Below, in pieces: positions 48,256 to 59,022 of a DNA stretch of 64,000 bases (the first letter of the stretch is position 1; the number at the start of each line of letters is the position of its first letter). The stretch is from Mactromeris polynyma. Lineage: Eukaryota; Mollusca; Bivalvia; Venerida; Mactridae. The DNA is taken from NCBI GenBank assembly GCA_032209605.1, contig JASFXZ010000016.1, positions 2,976,001-3,040,000 on the forward strand. Reading direction: 5' to 3'. Under the pieces are notes generated by a model. That model did not search any database and was not told the DNA's origin. It saw nothing but the letters and a program-made list of their open reading frames with translations. The position numbers were made by a program, and so were the translations under genes.

Positions 48256-49200
48256 TTCCACAATGAATCCAAAAAAGATAGGATTCATTACTGCATACAA
48301 AAGAGTTTATTTGGCATACATTAAGATGTATACATTAAGATGTATGCAAATGATGAACCAGGAAGTGGCATTAATGCTGATAGGTTCAAATGTCCTTTAG
48401 TATGAAATTGTTACACTCTTTTACCTTACACTCTGTGCCTTGAAATGCCATTCTAATGCTTATTTGAAGGTCAAAGTTGAAGAAAGGTAGAAATTATTCA
48501 AAAGTGGAGTATCTCCTAATCTGTTTTGTTCTAAAATAACTGCACATATCGTTAAACCATCCAATAGAATGCTTGTTAAATTTTCTAAAATCCTACGTTA
48601 GGATCAATTTGACCACGGAATACAAAAGAATGCAAACTTGAATTTTTGTGTTCCCATGAGGTAGCTTTTTCATGACATTCTTACAGAACATATTCTAGAC
48701 AAGGGTTGACCAGATATATGCTGTATGGAATGTAGAACATATTCTAACAAATTTGACCGGACGAAAACTGTACAAAAAATAGGAATACAGTAAAACAGAT
48801 GAATATATTAGCTGTCGGTATATTGCTGACACTTCCTACTATGATGAATCCAGTGTTATAGTTTTATGATCAGACATGCATGTTAATCTGGAAAAAAACT
48901 GATATCACTCTCCCACAAAATTTGTTTGAATACATAATTCAGTAATGAATAGTCGCTGTTACTGAATAAATTACTAAGAAGGAGGGTTTAAGCTATATTA
49001 GTATGCGCACATTAATTTTCAAGGATATTGTTATAAATAAAATGGGGTATAAAATGTTGATTTTAAAGGCATAAACAAATGCGTTTAGATTCATCAACGC
49101 CTCTGTTTTTCTTGTCAACTTTTATTACATTAGTGCTTGTTAATCTTTGTATTCATCTATCTGAAGATTCAGTCTGAACTTAATTTTTTTACATGGATAA
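48256..49200. other. intron sequence, nothing specific seen
   Basis: A small 15-bp direct duplication (CATTAAGATGTATAC, near 48319-48345). No exon or recognised mobile element. Confidence 0.4.
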
Positions 49201-49386
49201 TGAAACAAGTTATAACTACGTATATTAACTGCCCTAGTTGATTGCTTCCTGGGTTACTTTTCATTTCTTGCGCTACGTTCCGGGATTGTGAAGTCCACTA
49301 TATAATCTCACCGTTAGGTGGGATTTGAACTTGTGACCTTCAGATCTGGAGTCAGTCGCTCTCCTCCTCAACCACTATGCTTCCCC
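49201..49386 (-). mobile_element. tRNA-derived SINE, minus strand, well preserved head
   Basis: Minus strand: GGGGAAGCATAGTGGTTGAG (A box, + 49366-49381), about 35 nt, then CACAAGTTCAAATCCCACC (B box, + 49321-49331). The tail contains AGTAACCCAGGAAGCAATCA and TAACTTGTTTCATT. The tail matches sequences at 54191-54245 and 22076-22130. Spacing of the boxes is tRNA-like. It is a retroposon, not a working tRNA gene. Confidence 0.7.
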
Positions 49387-50929
49387 TTGATACGAAGATG
49401 TAAAGATGTTCTTTCCTTCTATTTAAAGAATATTTGTTGTTTATATTAACAGTATTTGTTTTCAAGAAAAAGCAGAAAAAATCTGAACATTCGAGTACCC
49501 GAGTACCACAAGGGTGAAACAAGGTTCATCTTGGGTTCATCTTCGGTTGTTTTGAACTTCACTGTCATCCATGGTTACACTTGCTGATTTTGAATCAAAT
49601 GTCGCATTTATATGGCTTTGTTAGAGAAAGTGTCTGTGTCGTACGTTCTAGTGCCGCTCTATAACGGGGGAAAAATGACTCATGTGCCCACCATGCATGA
49701 AAACATCACTAAAATTTACCTGTAATTGCTAAGTAAATCATCTAGACACTGCTGCCTGTACCATTTATTGCATCACTATACACGAACATCATTTTATAAT
49801 TTTTGATACATTGTACAAAAGAGTGCAATTAAGATCCATATCACCCAGGAAATCATGTTCATATTCTAATAACATATGTAAATACACCTAGGAAACAGTT
49901 ATCAGCTGGTTTCATGATACGATATCAATGCCGTTATCAACAGTTAAATGCATACAGATTTTTTATTTCTTACCATATGTATATTTATTATTTTTTATAT
50001 ATAATTTATCATAATCACCCCTATTTTTTGCTGTAAAATAGATTAGTTTTTGGTAAAAGTCATAAAAACCACCTCTTGACGAGTCATGATTTTAATCTGT
50101 GTTTGAATTCAATCTTTGTCATTTTTGCATGAAGAAGTTGATGTTTCACCACATCAAATGATACAGCCAAGTTTTAAAGATTAGTCTACGATATTAATGA
50201 TGTATTGTGAATTGTTCTTTTTGTACTAAAAATTTATTATGGAAAACATAGGTATTTATCTTGAAACATTTTGTTTGAGTCATTGCAACTTGGTTGATAC
50301 GCTTGCATTGAAAAATGTGTGTAGCGTCGGGAAGTCGCTAGATGCTGGTGGGGGGGGGTTCCAGGAACGCTTGTCAGGTCAACTGTTTGCTGTACATCAT
50401 GTTGTGACTGAAACATTGTACAAAAATGCCTTAAAACACAAAAAAAAAAAAAATCAAAATAGGAAGCACAAAAACCACTCTTGGCTAAATAATTCGAATC
50501 TGAATATACTTGAATAAGAAATAACGTAGATGTGCAATTTTTGCTATTCATTTCTGCTGACATCTCGGCAAGAAATGATTTAAGAGTGTCAAAGAAACCT
50601 GATTCAGCAAGTTTATATTACTTTCTTAAATAACTTGCATGTAAGTATTAATTGTTACCTGAATATTTTTTACTATTCATTCTAATATACAAGAATGTGA
50701 CTTTTAACTTCATGCGCATGGTTTCTGTCTTGCATCCAAAATAGTCGTTTTTGTGAGTTTAAATATTTCAAAAGTTTGGGCACAAATTTAATATCTGATG
50801 AAACTAGTTAATGATTTATTTTAGACGGATGAAGTTTCATCTGTCGTTACCATCTTTGTCAGTATGTCTTGTTTTGAATGAAGATATCTGTGTGTCTCCA
50901 ATTTCGTCTACACAGTTTGCATATAATGT
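49387..50929. other. intron sequence, nothing specific seen
   Basis: A G-run (near 50348-50357) and an A-run (near 50440-50452) sit in overlapping frames on both strands (50237-50563) that are not taken as genes. Confidence 0.4.
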
Positions 50930-51125
50930 TGTCAGCTTAATTTCTGTGATGAAAGAGACGGTTTGTTGTGGTCTGTGGTAGTTTTCACACATTCGGCATC
51001 GTCATGGTGTGAGGCTGCAAGATTTATATTCGGACCGGATCTCTTCGTCCTTGGTACCGAGGTTGAACCGGTCCAGTTCCCCGGGTACAGAGCTCCGACT
51101 TCAATGTGTCTACCTGATCCCATGA
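50930..51125. other. GC-rich island, possible repeat fragment
   Basis: A sharply GC-richer stretch (GGACCGGATCTCTTCGTCCT, GAACCGGTCCAGTTCCCCGG, TACAGAGCTCCGACTTCA) in AT-rich intron. A 63-codon minus frame spans it (contains GALYPGNWTGSTSVPRTKRS) but lacks splice signals. It could be a fragment of a dispersed repeat, a regulatory element or a decayed exon. Confidence 0.3.
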
Positions 51126-51547
51126 ATTAACTGAATAGTAATGAAAATTATGTTATAATTTTAGTCTCAAATGTGCAGGTACAGTTTTTACCAAAGGGCA
51201 TACTCCATGTAGTACAAGGTGTCAGTTATCTCAAAGACCTTACATTGACTATCAAATGATTTGCACTTAATGATTGTAAATATATACTCTATTTAGAGTA
51301 TTCATCAGTGCATGGCTGTTGTATCTTACAATGCATTAAAGGAAAATGTGTTTTGTATGTTAATTTGTTATCATTGCATGCAAATATCGGACTACTAGGG
51401 AGTTATATTTCAGCTCGGTTGTACCCGTGTACTGGCTGTTCTCATTGCAGTTACTCCAATACACTTTATACTGATTGCGGTAGATATGTGTTTTATAGTG
51501 GCAAGGTAAAATGTTTGTCTTGTTCTATGAGTGGTCCCTTGTTGATA

Positions 51548-52084
51548 CCCAGTCAGAGCTAAGGTAGAGTGGTCACTACCAGTCAGAGCTAAGGTAGAGT
51601 GGTCACTACCAATCAGAGCTAAGGTAGAGCGGTCAATACCAGTCATAGCTAAGGTAGAGTGGTCACTACCAGTCAGAGCTAAGGTAGAGTGGTCACTGCC
51701 AATCAGAGCTAAGGTAGAGTGGTCACTGCCAATCAGAGCTTAGGTAGAGTGGTCACTGCCAGTCAGAGCTAAGGTAGTGTGGTCACTACCAATCAGAGCT
51801 AAGGTAGAGTGGTCACTACCAATCAGAGCTAAGGTAGAGTGGTCACTGCCAATCAGAGCTTAGGTAGAGTGGTCACTGCCAGTCAGAGCTAAGGTAGAGT
51901 GGTCACTACCAATCAGAGCTAAGGTAGAGTGGTCACTACCAATCGGCTAAGGTAGAGTGGTCACTACCAGTCAGAGCTAAGGAAGAGTGGTCACTACCAA
52001 TCAGAGCTAAGGTAGAGTGGTCACTGCCAATCAGAGCTTAGGTAGAGTGGTCACTGCCAGTCAGAGCTAAGGTAGAGTGGTCGC
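51548..52084. repeat. 30-bp minisatellite, 18 copies with higher-order units
   Basis: Eighteen units of CCARTCAGAGCTAAGGTAGA + GTGGTCACTR; unit 14 is shortened by 3 bp. A run of unit types (ACTG-ending; CTTAGG variant; CCAGT variant) recurs at units 6-8, 10-12 and 16-18, so multi-unit blocks were duplicated. The minus-strand frame with 10-residue repeats (LTGSDHSTLA) follows from the period and is not a gene. Confidence 0.96.
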
Positions 52085-53315
52085 TTCCTTTGGTATGAGA
52101 GGCACTGTGTCCCTAGAAATGTTTGGGAAAACAATGTTTGGTATTTTCCATAATGCTGTTAGTTTTACTGGTATGATAATTTGTGGAAAATTTTATGACA
52201 TAAGAAGGCCAGTTTTTCACAGGTATTTAATTTCATGGAAAGATACCTCTGCGAAAACACTAACTTAAATAGCGCAAAATCTTTTCTAGGTTTACGTTAG
52301 CATGTTCAATTGAGTTGTCGCCCCCCTTTGGTATAAAACTGGTTCCATATTTAACCTTCAGTCTGTGAGCATGTTTATTTTTTTGCTGGACTGTTAAACA
52401 TCTTTTCAGCAGACAAATACAATAATCATATCTTAGCTGGTACTTCTGAATTTGTTTATTTGGAAGATGATCCCTACATTTTGACAAGTTTCGAAGATAT
52501 CAGTTGACTGTATATATGATGCGACTGTTGCTTGTCACATATTGTGGGTCTCGCCATGAAACTATATGGAAGATACCTAGCATTTACTTGAAGGTCATAT
52601 TTTGATATTGATACAAACTGGTGCGGGGTCAGGTTACTGAGTGTCCCTTACTGTTCGAACAATCATTGGGATATGAAAAATAAATATTTTGATTATGTTT
52701 CAATTTCTGGTGTCTGATAATATCATAAATCATGGGTTGTGAACATCAGTCTGAAATCTACAGTTGTTATGACTGGTAACCACTATTATCCAAACACCGT
52801 GGGTACTCTTTGGGATGGACCTAATTTGAATATTTTCCAGTTTACATGACTTGCAGTTAAGCCAACCATAAACTGTTTATTATTCTGTGGGCTGTAATTA
52901 TAGAAGCACACAATATAGTTTTACTTTAACTGTTAGAATTCATTGTGTTATACCAAACAAAGGCAAGGTCTCTCTCTTCAAAGTAGTTTCCTAACTTATC
53001 TTGGCACTGGTTTGCTGCATTTCTTGAAATTTGTTTTCTTACAGTACACACTACAATGTTTTCATGTATGCTGATATACAAAGTACTGGCCAAATGATAA
53101 AGCATTGAAAGTGTTTTCTTTGAAAACTTTCGTGTCCACTAAAGTATATTTTTACATACTTATGACTACTTAATGCGACAATTCACATTTTGGAAATAAG
53201 CATGCATGTCTGCATATGAAACATTAATGACACCCCCTTGGTAGTTGTATTTGTAACTGTATATATGCTTGGAGTCACAATATTTTTATCTTGAAAATAT
53301 TTTTTTTACTTGCAG

Positions 53316-53427
53316 GTATTGTTTGTGTATGGAACATCAGGAAAGGGACATCACCATAACAGTAATAATGATGAGGATCACAGTGGCAATGACAAACAAA
53401 CTCATTATTCCAAGCCACTTCATGAAG
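53316..53427 (+). CDS. coding exon 2: end of signal peptide and His/Asn-rich segment
   Basis: The acceptor ATTTTTTTTACTTGCAG ends at 53315. The 112-nt exon reads VLFVYGTSGKGHHH, then NSNNDEDHSGNDKQT and HYSKPLHE, plus one base of the next codon, and ends AAG|GTTTGT at 53427/53428. Phase 0 in, phase 1 out. VLFVYG completes the hydrophobic core begun in the exon at 4379-4441, with a plausible signal-peptidase site around VYGTSG. The remainder is very hydrophilic, rich in His, Asn and Asp, without cysteine, and looks like a linker or propeptide start. I do not recognise a family. Base composition (about 38% G+C) fits an exon. Downstream exons must lie beyond 64000. A read-through in another frame also gives an ATG-initiated peptide, but that ignores both splice sites. 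Confidence 0.55.
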
Positions 53428-53580
53428 GTTTGTATGATTTTGTTGTCCTCAATATGTGTTGTCATATCATGTGCTGGTTGATGGCCATAGATTGGCATTG
53501 CAGATATTTCAAGCCTTGTAATTGAATTTATACACTTGTTCTACTGGAGTTTTACATCGTTTTCCCGGAGTTCTACAACT

Positions 53581-53820
53581 GGCTCCCTCAGTCAAGTGCC
53601 TTGGGAGCGGGAGGTTGAAGATTCGAATCCTGGTAGGGGTCCATTCCGATATGGCCAGTTGGTGAGTCACCAGCTATTAAAATACCGGTTGCAGTGTGCC
53701 TACCTGCCTGGTGCCTGGCATTAAAGGAGTCTCAGGAATTGGGAAGTACATGTGCTTAGAAAGAAGGTGTCTCATAAGTCAGAAATGGCTGGCCCTTAAA
53801 GGAGTGGTGACATAATAATA
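53581..53820 (+). mobile_element. tRNA-derived SINE
   Basis: A head with CTCCCTCAGTCAAGTGCC, GGGAGCGGGAGGTTGAAG and B box GATTCGAATCC (53620-53630). The A box is partly lost. The body contains GCATTAAAGGAGTCTCAGGA and TGTCTCATAAGTCAGAAATG, and it ends in AT-rich sequence. The 62-codon frame inside is incidental. Confidence 0.55.
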
Positions 53821-53869
53821 AATAGACGCACACTTACTTTTACTAATTCAGTTATGTATGGAGGTCTGT

Positions 53870-53995
53870 TGACCTAATCAGTTGTCCTAGGTTACCAGTT
53901 GGTACTGACCTGTTCTTCCGCGAGCATGTGACAAACTTCCCCTCATTAATCAGATGTGAGGGACACGTGACTTTGGACATAACAGCTTCGGTCAA
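53870..53995. mobile_element. dispersed repeat, single-copy relative of the 57-bp array
   Basis: GTTGGTACTGACCTGTTCTT, CCGCGAGCATGTGACAAACT and TCCCCTCATTAATCAGATGT align in order with the unit at 2859-3086 and the sequence following it. The word order resembles a repeat I recall from other molluscs. Ends are undefined. Confidence 0.6.
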
Positions 53996-54185
53996 GTTAT
54001 CATGGAGATCCTCCTCTAGTGGTTAATTGCCGTGGAATTAGTATTTATCGTTGTAGAAACTTCAATTAATGTTAATGAATTTAAAATTGCACTTCACAGT
54101 AACCCAGTGGGGAATAATCTGCAACTTGATCATTTAAGACAACAAAACATCAAAACTTAAGCCCTGAATTAGACACATGTACTAG

Positions 54186-54262
54186 TTAGTAACCCAGGAA
54201 GCAATCATTGAGAGTGATTAATATAAGTTGTAAACTTGTTTCACTTGCCTGGTGAAATATAA
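54186..54262 (+). mobile_element. SINE tail fragment, AACCCAGGAAGCA type
   Basis: AGTAACCCAGGAAGCAATCA, TTGAGAGTGATTAATATAAG and AACTTGTTTCACTTGCC match the tail of the SINE at 49201 and the fragment at 22076. An inverted B-box-like word (GACACGAACCTAC, near 54327-54339) may belong to a separate decayed head on the minus strand. Confidence 0.5.
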
Positions 54263-55202
54263 TAAGTTTAAACTATCTAGGCAGCTCAGTATATACCCAT
54301 AAATTTAAGGACTGGCTAAAGGCTAGACACGAACCTACAATCTCTGTATCACTTTGCCAGTACTTTACCTGCCTTTAAGTAATTTGTAAGGTACTCTGCT
54401 GTTGACAATGGTTCAGCGTAACACCATGTTGACTTCATCCCAGGAAGAGACAGCTGCTGCATTCTTTTATGTAAAAAAATTATTTATTGACATGACTTGA
54501 TACAGTTTCATGCTCCAATTTAAGACTCTGAACTCATTTTTGGATAACTTTGGTAATACATGCGTATACATGTATATTCCCATCTTTGCTCACGTACAAT
54601 TTACATCAGGGTTTTCCATAGGATTTTTCAGCTAGGGGTCCTTGGACAAATTGGGGGGTCCTTAGTAAATTTGCAGGGTCCCAGATATGCAGTGTATACT
54701 TGACAAAGGATTATTTTAATAGTCCCAGGGACGCACAGTTAGTTAGTCCCTAGAAAGAAAAGGGAATCAGGGACTCGAGATTTCTGCATAAGGGAAATCC
54801 CTACACATGTATACTGTTGCGTAAATTGCAATCATTCTGAAAGTTAAAATGACAACAACACTGATGATGATGATGATGGTAAAGTGGTGGTGTTTGATAA
54901 TTAAGTGCTTCTGACACCATCGAGTACAAGATACATGCATTGTTTGTTCTATGCTGCCTTTGTCAAACAGGGTTTAGATTGTCGGAATATCTGCCTTAGA
55001 TCCATCTTGAAAATTGTAAGTAAAAGTTCAACCTGGTGGACAAATTGCATAAATCTAAATATAAACGAATAAAAACTCATATAAACTCCATCAGTGACTT
55101 CGTTCGTTATTTTTGCTTATAAGGTCACCATGTACACGTAGGTACTTATAGGAATTTTTGTTGACCCCTCCATCAGTGACTGTACAACCACTTAAGTTTT
55201 AT
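54263..55202. other. intron sequence with minor repeats
   Basis: 54620-54790 has repeated GGGGTCCTTGGACAAAT / GGGGGGTCCTTAGTAAAT phrases (a tiny imperfect duplication), and (GAT)n lies near 54862-54877. No exon recognised. Confidence 0.35.
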
Positions 55203-55672
55203 CCTGGTACCCCTTGAAGTGGCTTATCCTGGTACCCACATCACATCTGTTGGTACCCACATGATATTGTCCTGGTACCTACATCACATGTGCTGGTACC
55301 CACATGGTATTGTCCTGGTACCCTGGAAGTGGCTTATCCTGGTACCCACATCACATGTGCTGGTACCCACATGGTATTGTCCTGGTACCCTGGAAGTGGC
55401 TTATCCTGGTACCCACATCACATGTGCTGGTACCCACATCGTATTGTCCTGGTACCCTGGAAATGGCTAATCCTGGTACCCACATCACATGTGCTGGTAC
55501 CCACATGGTATTGTCCTGGTACCCTGGAAGTGGCTTATCCAGGTACCCACATCACATGTGCTGGTACCCACATCGTATTGTCCTGGTACCCTGGAAATGG
55601 CTAATCCTGGTACCCACATCACATGTGCTGGTACCTACATTGTATTGTCCAGGTACCCAAACCCTGGTACCC
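55203..55672. repeat. 67-bp minisatellite rich in GGTACC, about 7 copies
   Basis: Each 67-bp unit has three CTGGTACC words (CCTGGTACCCACATCACATG, TGCTGGTACCCACATGGTAT, TGTCCTGGTACCCTGGAAGT). Two unit types, GGAAGTGGCTTAT with CATGG and GGAAATGGCTAAT with CATCG, alternate in the centre, giving a 134-bp dimer. The core word CTGGTACC recurs at about 20-26 bp, so the unit itself seems to come from an older short repeat. The three + frames are all open and are by-products. Confidence 0.95.
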
Positions 55673-58365
55673 AGAGGGTTTGTTCTGATACCAACATGGC
55701 TTGTGTAATCAATATCTCCTGGAGCTCATAATCATGTAAGTTAGTTGGCAGTGAATAATAGGTGCTCAAGCCTCAATTAAAAACCCATTACAATACAAAT
55801 AAAGCTGAACATGTCATTGTTATTTAATTTACCTCATACCACGGTGTGAAATTTCATAACTCCATGTGCAGTGAAATATGTGTTTTTTTCTAGATTCTGA
55901 GTTAAGCAGTTTTTCATGTTTGTTTTATATCGTATGCAGGTGGCTTGCAGGTAATGAAATATACAATACCAAACGGAAGTAAATCTTCTGTTAACAGTGG
56001 CTATCAATTATTTTTTATCATTTCTATAGACAAAATATTTCAAATTTATGTGTTATGTTAGAACAGAGTACCGATGAAGTTTCTTACTATCTGATTTCAG
56101 GCTTTCTGGCATATCACCCATTAAGTCTTTATCGGAGCAAAACTGATAATTTCTCACTTTATTCCATGTGTATATGTTATGGCCACTCTTTCTAATCTAG
56201 GGTGCCTTTCTATAATATCAATCATTAAATCTTTTGTATACTAATGGTTGATATAATACATTAATTACAGATACAATTTTCAAAACTTGTGAAAATTAAA
56301 TCCGTTCTCAGTCTCGTTGGCTGTTCACATATATAGATTTAGAAAGCTACGTAATAACGTATCAGCACATTTAACTGCAATGTAATGTGGCGAAGATAAA
56401 GCATGCTTTTTCACAATGAAGACGAAATTAAAATAGATTCCATTGATTGATTAAAAATTAATAACTTTTGGAGTGGGTTTTCATAAAAGACTTGTGTCAA
56501 AAGTTCATCGTGAACAAATAGTGTTAACACTTCATACAGCAGTATTTGCCTAAGTCCAATCTATGGTCTATTATCTTAAAGCGTATAAATTAGGATAATA
56601 TATATGACATATATGTATGGTATGGTTATTGGTACAATTATTGTCAGAATCCATGCGGACCTGTCGTCATTTACGCATATCAACACGTATATTAGATTTA
56701 CGACCTAAGCTCAATTAATTTAACTTTGTGTACAAATCAATCATATGGAATGTTATTTGATGTGACACTCTCGTTAGCGCCTTACGCACAATCATTGAGT
56801 GCTGTATTGCCCCGGTGAATATGGATATTTATTGCCTATATCAAGTATAGTCTAATAAATTGTATGAAAACATTATCACTAAATCTTATCAACCAATTAT
56901 TAACAAACATCGAGGCCATTTCATTAACATGGTTTGTTTCTCAAATAGATGTGTATTTTTTCTGAGTAATTTGTCAAATGGTTTAACTGTAATGAACATA
57001 TGAGCATCCCTTTACGATTTCCAACCTCTTCTTTAAGTGATGTCATTATCGGGAAACGTCACATGTGACGTCACCATGTACTGACAGTAAGCAATATTTG
57101 CCCCATATGGCAATATGAAAACAAAGTGACCTTATAAAGTAAATATTGTTTCCTGCTAGCAAATAGTTACATCACATGTTGCGTTTTCTTAAAATGACGT
57201 TGCAGACGAGGTTGTAAATCCCAAAGCAGCGCTCAAATTTATTATTTCCATTGCGAGTAATTTGTCAAATGATTTTACTGATATCATCATTATGTTACTA
57301 TTTGTAACAAAATATTCACCTCTGCGGTAGATCCTTTGCTAGTCCATGGATGAGAGCCAAACAAGTCGGTTTGCTTCTTTATGCGTATGCAGATACCCTC
57401 GTCTTGCTTTCATCCTACCAAGTTTTCTAACTATTAGTCATACATTTGAATTAATTGTTGCGTTTCTTATAAAGATATCCAAATATAGTTAATTGAGATA
57501 TAAATATGGCTGTAGTTACCGTCGTGACAATTTTATTACCAATCTGTTCTATGTTTACTTTGGCTTTCTATATATGCACACAACTTTATGTCACAGAGGT
57601 TAAACATGAATGCCTGTATTTGATGTGTTAAATGTTGCGTTTTTGCTCGGTTTCTGAGAAAGTACGAGTCCCTATGATAATGTATAACCTGCCGACATAA
57701 GTGTTGGTCTGATATTAGTGTAGGCATCAGCTTGCTGCCTTCTTGCTGTTAATATTGCAATATATATGGGTGGGTACAGCGGATTCTGTTTCAATAACAT
57801 ATTTAAAGTCAGTGCAACTTTACAAAACAATGAATTACTGATTTATATGCTACATAAAGGAGAAATGCAGTCAGTCAGTAAAATAAAAACATTTGCATAT
57901 ACAAATACGCCCATATTGATAAATGATTATTAGTCTGCTTGGAAAATAAATATATTTTCTATTGAAATGCACGCTTTATGCTTTGATGAATGTATAGCAA
58001 TTAATTAAACTTTAAAACTACTGGTAATAATTTGATGAAAGATTTAATCATCTACAGTGTAACAGTTTGCATACTGGTACATACTGGGATTGACTCTCAT
58101 TCTTGCTAGCGTGATGTAAGTCTGTAAGGCTTGTAGGATTTATGAAATAATATTTATAATCTTTTTTGTTGACTTTATACTCAATTATGTATTCTCAAAA
58201 TGCTCTCCAAGTTGAACTTAGAACGTTTAATATCACATATTTTTACATTACATTTTAATGGCTTATACAGAAATAACATATTTTCTACATGCCGATAATG
58301 TTTTTTACCGTTAAATCTAAAGTGTAATTGTCTACACTCTTGATTGGTAGAAGTGCCATACAGAG
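55673..58365. other. intron sequence with a CRE/E-box palindrome
   Basis: No exon accepted. At 57056-57076 ACGTCACATGTGACGTCACC contains a perfect CRE (TGACGTCA, 57066-57073) overlapping the palindrome CGTCACATGTGACG. The rest shows nothing specific. Confidence 0.35.
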
Positions 58366-58650
58366 ACGAGGCCAGTGGTTAGAGTGCTAGGCTGTCACCC
58401 GGAATGTCCAGGTTCGATTCCTGGGCTCAGGGCTCGTAATGTGTGCTTCAATGACATTTGGTTACAGTCATATGTTCTCCACCTCAGATTCATGTTGAGA
58501 AGTTGTCAGCCGCTTGTGGAAGGGCTAGTCAAAATGTACTGTTTGATAATTACTTCCAGGAAATTACTAGTTTAAGGTCAATTAACTAATTCACATGTAT
58601 AACTGAAAAATTTGTTGAAAAACAGCATTAGTACCAAAGTAAAATAAAAG
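58366..58650 (+). mobile_element. tRNA-derived SINE, nearly full length
   Basis: The head GAGGCCAGTGGTTAGAGTGC (A box, from about 58369) and GTCCAGGTTCGATTCCTGGG (B box GGTTCGATTCC, 58411-58421) have true tRNA spacing. The body contains CACCTCAGATTCATGTTGAG, AAGTTGTCAGCCGCTTGTGG and TTGTTGAAAAACAGCATTAG, the last resembling a conserved 3' end I recall from metazoan/molluscan SINEs. An A-rich end (AAAGTAAAATAAAAG) follows. It is the best-preserved SINE here; the body shares CACCTC.GAATT-type words with the fragment at 10917. Confidence 0.75.
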
Positions 58651-58710
58651 TACGGAGAGGATTCATGTAAGTGTTCTATCCATCAGGATATGAACTTGCA
58701 TCCAAGTACT

Positions 58711-59022
58711 TGTACTCTGTGTTGTACTCTGTGTAGTACTCTGTGTTGTACTCTGTGTTGTACTCTGTGTTGTACTCTGTGTTGTACTCTGTGTTGTACT
58801 CTGTGTTGTACTCTGTGTAGTACTCTGTGTTGTACTCTGTGTTGTACTCTGTGTTGTACTCTGTGTTGTACTCTGTGTTGTACTCTGTGTTGTACTCTGT
58901 GTTGTACTCTGTGTAGTACTCTGTGTTGTACTCTGTGTTGTACTCTGTGTTGTACTCTGTGTTGTACTCTGTGTTGTACTCTGTGTAGTACTCTGTGTTG
59001 TACTCTGTGTTGTACTCTGTGT
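58711..59022. repeat. 12-bp minisatellite, 26 copies
   Basis: Twenty-six uninterrupted TGTACTCTGTGT units. The only variation is T/A in GTTGTA versus GTAGTA at units 3, 10, 18 and 24 (approximately). The period of 12 keeps frames open on both strands (CTLC repeats on +, QHRV repeats on -), so the roughly 135-codon frames are not evidence for a gene. The purity implies recent expansion. Confidence 0.97.

Larger units (their letters stand above)
4442..53315 (+). other. predicted intron 1, about 48.9 kb
   Basis: GT at 4442 and AG at 53314-53315, phase 0. It holds nearly all of the mobile elements and many of the tandem arrays listed here. No additional + strand exon with a good acceptor, open frame and donor was found, except a 15-nt microexon-like stretch (36857-36871) that I do not accept. 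A CpG-dense block at 32.5-33.1 kb may be an internal alternative promoter. Confidence 0.45.

Noticed and set aside
55219..55731. Four overlapping + frames of 80-134 codons
   Set aside because: All come from the 67-bp GGTACC array.
56085..56200. Possible exon 3 after CTATCTGATTTCAG in phase 1
   Set aside because: About 30 codons stay open (starts GFLAYHPLSLYRSK), but no adequate donor precedes the stop.
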